This document shows positions 61,148 to 64,000 of a stretch of 64,000 nucleotides of DNA, one piece after another (position 1 is the first letter of the stretch; each line of letters starts with the position of its first letter). This DNA comes from Patiria pectinifera (Eukaryota > Echinodermata > Asteroidea > Valvatida > Asterinidae). The DNA lies in assembly GCA_029964075.1 (NCBI GenBank), contig CM057149.1:3668465-3732464 (forward strand), given 5' to 3'. Below the pieces are notes generated by a model that saw nothing but the letters and a program-made list of their open reading frames with translations, made no database searches and was not told the DNA's origin. The position numbers and the translations under genes are program-made.

Positions 61148-61669
61148 TTAAAGCTATAGTCCATCATTTGCAGCCATCCGAAAAGTAACTGGCGTTATCA
61201 TGTTGAAAAACATACTTAGTTGAAAGATAGTAAGTGGACTAAACTCCTGTGAATTTATTCTTTCTGGTAAGCTGTCATTTTGAAGTAATCAACGAAAGAA
61301 GGCCTTTCCAGCGGTGCGTCTTAAGTTCGTTTATTATTCGGCGAAGCGTGCGCAAGCATTGGCACGACGCACGCGCGCGCGGGGTCGCTATAATTTGTCG
61401 GATGAGTGCGCGACATCGCGTATAGCTGCAATCGGCCCAGTGAGAACGTGTCTCGGACGCTGAATTCAGGCCCAATTTAAAACATGATTCAGCAACTTTT
61501 GATTTAAAATTAAGATACTAGAAAGTTGTTTTTCTCGGAATATACAGCTGAAGCTGAGCTGAAACTTCATGAGGTAAGTTGTTCAGTATCCTTCATAAAA
61601 TTTTGAACACTTTTGTTACTTCAAACGAACAAAATACCCATAATTACAAATGATGGACTATATCTTTAA
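61148..61669. mobile_element. TTAA-flanked TIR element
   Basis: TTAA then AGCTATAGTCCATCATTTG at left, CAAATGATGGACTATATCT then TTAA at right (one mismatch). 522 bp. TTAA target fits piggyBac-type insertion. No transposase. Confidence 0.8.
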
Positions 61670-61673
61670 ATTG

Positions 61674-62392
61674 TTAATTCCCGCCGTGTAATATTTTTTT
61701 CCCCATATTTTGGTATATTCTTTATTTTTTCTTTATATTTTGAAAAGTATATTATGGTGATTCTACTCACATACCCTTACTTCAAATGACATTTTCTGAG
61801 GTATATAAGTGACTGTATAAATACGAGGACATAGTAACGATCCAAAATGGCTACTTTTATACCTAATAATTGTGCGCATTTACCTTGTCTCCAGATATCT
61901 TCATATGACCAATGACAATATTGTGACATTTAGCTCAGCAAACAAAAACGGGGAAAAACGAACTGGCTGTCCCTAAACCGGGCTTAAATTAGGCAAAAGG
62001 TCGCCTAACGTGGGAGACTTGAATAAGTTCACGTAAATCCCCCCCCCCCCAGAAAAAAAAAAAAATTCTTGCAATAATTATGTCAATGTCAATTGTGTTT
62101 TCCATTAATTTTCTTTCCAATAATTTTGGGAATTTCCTTGAAAATGTTCAAGTCTCCCACTTTAAGCAACCCTTTACTAATTGGGCCACTTAACAGACAC
62201 CTCGTTTTCCCCGTTTTTGTCCTCATAATTAGTTAGTCACTATATGTTTTCGAAAATGTTCTTGAAGTAAGGATGTGTAAGTACAATCACCAAAATATTT
62301 TTTTTTCAAAATATAATAACAATAAAAAATATCCCCAATATGGGGGAAATATATTACACGGCATTTATTAACGATTTATGCAATTAAGGTTT
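61674..62392. mobile_element. Large foldback element beside the TTAA element
   Basis: Left GTTAATTCCCGCCGTGTAAT and right ATTACACGGCATTTATTAAC are inverted. The arms run about 300 bp (CCTTACTTCAA, CAAAAACGGGGAAAA and GTGGGAGACTTGAA recur inverted). The centre is a C/A run near 62040. It abuts the previous element within a few bases. Confidence 0.75.
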
Positions 62393-62500
62393 ATTTAGGG
62401 TTAATATTAACGAAGGCATCCACCAACATAATTATGGTTCCAAGCGTTGATCTAGTATGGATTTTAATGAGATACATTTATTTCAATGCTGCCATAAATG

Positions 62501-63000
62501 NNNNNNNNNNNNNNNNNNNNNNNNNNNNNNNNNNNNNNNNNNNNNNNNNNNNNNNNNNNNNNNNNNNNNNNNNNNNNNNNNNNNNNNNNNNNNNNNNNNN
62601 NNNNNNNNNNNNNNNNNNNNNNNNNNNNNNNNNNNNNNNNNNNNNNNNNNNNNNNNNNNNNNNNNNNNNNNNNNNNNNNNNNNNNNNNNNNNNNNNNNNN
62701 NNNNNNNNNNNNNNNNNNNNNNNNNNNNNNNNNNNNNNNNNNNNNNNNNNNNNNNNNNNNNNNNNNNNNNNNNNNNNNNNNNNNNNNNNNNNNNNNNNNN
62801 NNNNNNNNNNNNNNNNNNNNNNNNNNNNNNNNNNNNNNNNNNNNNNNNNNNNNNNNNNNNNNNNNNNNNNNNNNNNNNNNNNNNNNNNNNNNNNNNNNNN
62901 NNNNNNNNNNNNNNNNNNNNNNNNNNNNNNNNNNNNNNNNNNNNNNNNNNNNNNNNNNNNNNNNNNNNNNNNNNNNNNNNNNNNNNNNNNNNNNNNNNNN
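62501..63000. other. Assembly gap (500 N)
   Basis: Exactly 500 N, a conventional unknown-size gap. Open frames across it are artefacts. Confidence 1.
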
Positions 63001-63123
63001 CATGGCCCAACACCGTGTGGTTGTTCCCACAACCTCTAGTAATTATTATATTCCTGCGTGAAAGGATGTGACGGGCAACTGACACTGAGCGTTAAACATG
63101 TCACCGTCCAAACGACAGTTACG

Positions 63124-63476
63124 CGTTAAAAGGGCCGGGTTATTTTGACCATCTCTCAGCCGGGGGGGGGGGCGGATTCCCCCCTAAGATTTCGGCCATC
63201 GAGTGACGCAAAGGTTTGAAACTCGGTACGTGCATATAGAGCAACTCATCATAAACATACCCACGAAATTTCATGACTGTTGGTCAAAGGTTTTTTGAAT
63301 TTATGGCTAATTAATTATGCATATGTACGAATGGTAATTCTGCTCTGTGTACACGACGTAGGCCGATATGGGAAAATTCAGTTTTTACGGCACGGAGCGC
63401 CTGAAATTGTGTTTTTTCAAAGCTATCGCGGAAAAAAAGTTGAGGGGGCGGATTCCGCCCCGGCCCTTTTAGGGTT
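63124..63476. mobile_element. Probable MITE with AAAAGGGCCGGG ends
   Basis: GTTAAAAGGGCCGGG at left and CCCGGCCCTTTTAGGGTTAA at right are inverted. GGGGCGGATTCC.CCC also recurs near each end. The right side suggests TTAA next to CCCTAAAAGGG, a piggyBac-like design, with a few bases lost at left. Confidence 0.5.
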
Positions 63477-63837
63477 AACACGTAAGGCAAAAAAAAAAAA
63501 AAAATAACATCAGTCAGTCAAGACTAAAGGCGCGTAAAACCACCTTTCCAGTTTGTACTCCCTGGATAAATGTAGATTTTTTAGTTAAACAGTGATTTTT
63601 CCTTTGTGTGAGAGTGTCAAAATAAATTATATTGCAATTAATTCCACGGGTCAAGGCCTGTTTCGTCGTGATTCAACGGACCATGGTTTTGCGAAATAAC
63701 GCAATAGTATTGCGGAATAACGCAATAGTTTTTGCGAAATGAAACACACTGGTCTTGCAAATAAATGAAGGAATGCATGAGTCCGACTGGTTGAACCTTT
63801 ATAGGCAAGTTCGCAGCAAATAGTAAGCCCGGTTCAT

Positions 63838-64000
63838 ACTCCACGCGAATGCGAATGCGAAGCGAATTCGACGTCATGAAACATTCGCTGCGAAATTCGC
63901 CCGAGTTGTATGTTCAACTTTTACGAATTCGCAGCGCGAATACTTGCCACGACGTCACAAAATCGCGTTCACTTTCGCGCCGACGATAAACTGGGCTTCA
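63838..64000. mobile_element. Partial element with GCGAATGCG repeats at window edge
   Basis: TCATACTCCACGCGAATGCG is followed by repeated GCGAAT/ATTCGC words and GACGTCA. This style is known from terminal parts of non-autonomous DNA transposons in marine invertebrates. The other end is outside the window. Confidence 0.4.

Noticed and set aside
62434-63085. Open frames of about 200 codons in several frames
   Set aside because: They span the run of 500 N; unknown bases hide stops.

Overview
The window is eukaryotic nuclear DNA from a marine invertebrate deuterostome, most likely an echinoderm, with hemichordate or cephalochordate as alternatives. The basis is spliced exons with GT-AG introns, CR1-type LINEs (one with a viral-type 2A peptide), a tRNA-derived SINE with Glu/Asp-like boxes, frequent AGGCCT and ACATGTACATGT words, and very many small foldback DNA elements. 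The species cannot be fixed from sequence alone. There is a 500-base assembly gap at 62501-63000.

One host gene dominates. It lies on the minus strand, enters from the right and ends near 13.4-14.5 kb. Sixteen exons between 43305 and 14545 join with consistent splice phases into 796 residues: a Roc GTPase domain (P-loop GQERVGKTS, switch STEGI, WDFAGQ, THRN), a COR domain (PYMGERIP, YYVPSML, DGLYHRL), an acidic linker and a C-terminal death domain. It is a ROCO-family GTPase with death domain, so a likely innate-immunity or cell-death signalling protein. Two phase-compatible microexons (48777-48797, 54038-54064) may carry the reading frame further upstream. The start codon is not in view. A second death-domain terminal exon (13414-13694) lies downstream. 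It has its own acceptor and stop but an in-frame TAG in the middle, and the intron in front of it is duplicated in front of the other death-domain exon.

Layout, left to right. 0-10 kb is a retroelement pile: a LINE 3' end; a nearly whole CR1 LINE with signal peptide plus 2A (2351-5797) whose tail carries a small MITE; a Penelope-like element remnant; another LINE remnant; and a possible ORF1 coiled-coil fragment. 10.5-12.5 kb is a tandem array with a unit of about 400 bp, split by a hAT-like MITE. 13.4-43.3 kb is the ROCO gene. Its introns hold a 960 bp hAT-like insertion, a SINE, a decayed LINE, a second CR1 LINE with its own nested hAT MITE, a TTAA foldback, and elements with CGAGT-rich ends. 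44.3-54.8 kb is a set of diverged, rearranged segmental copies, which include repeated microexons, interrupted by a third CR1 copy. 54.8-64 kb is a dense run of foldback and TIR elements plus an unexplained GC-rich block (59.3-60.96 kb).

No rRNA, CRISPR, operon, complete tRNA gene, retrovirus-like or Polinton-like element was recognised. All boundaries and identities are by eye. Exon junctions are predictions without transcript evidence.
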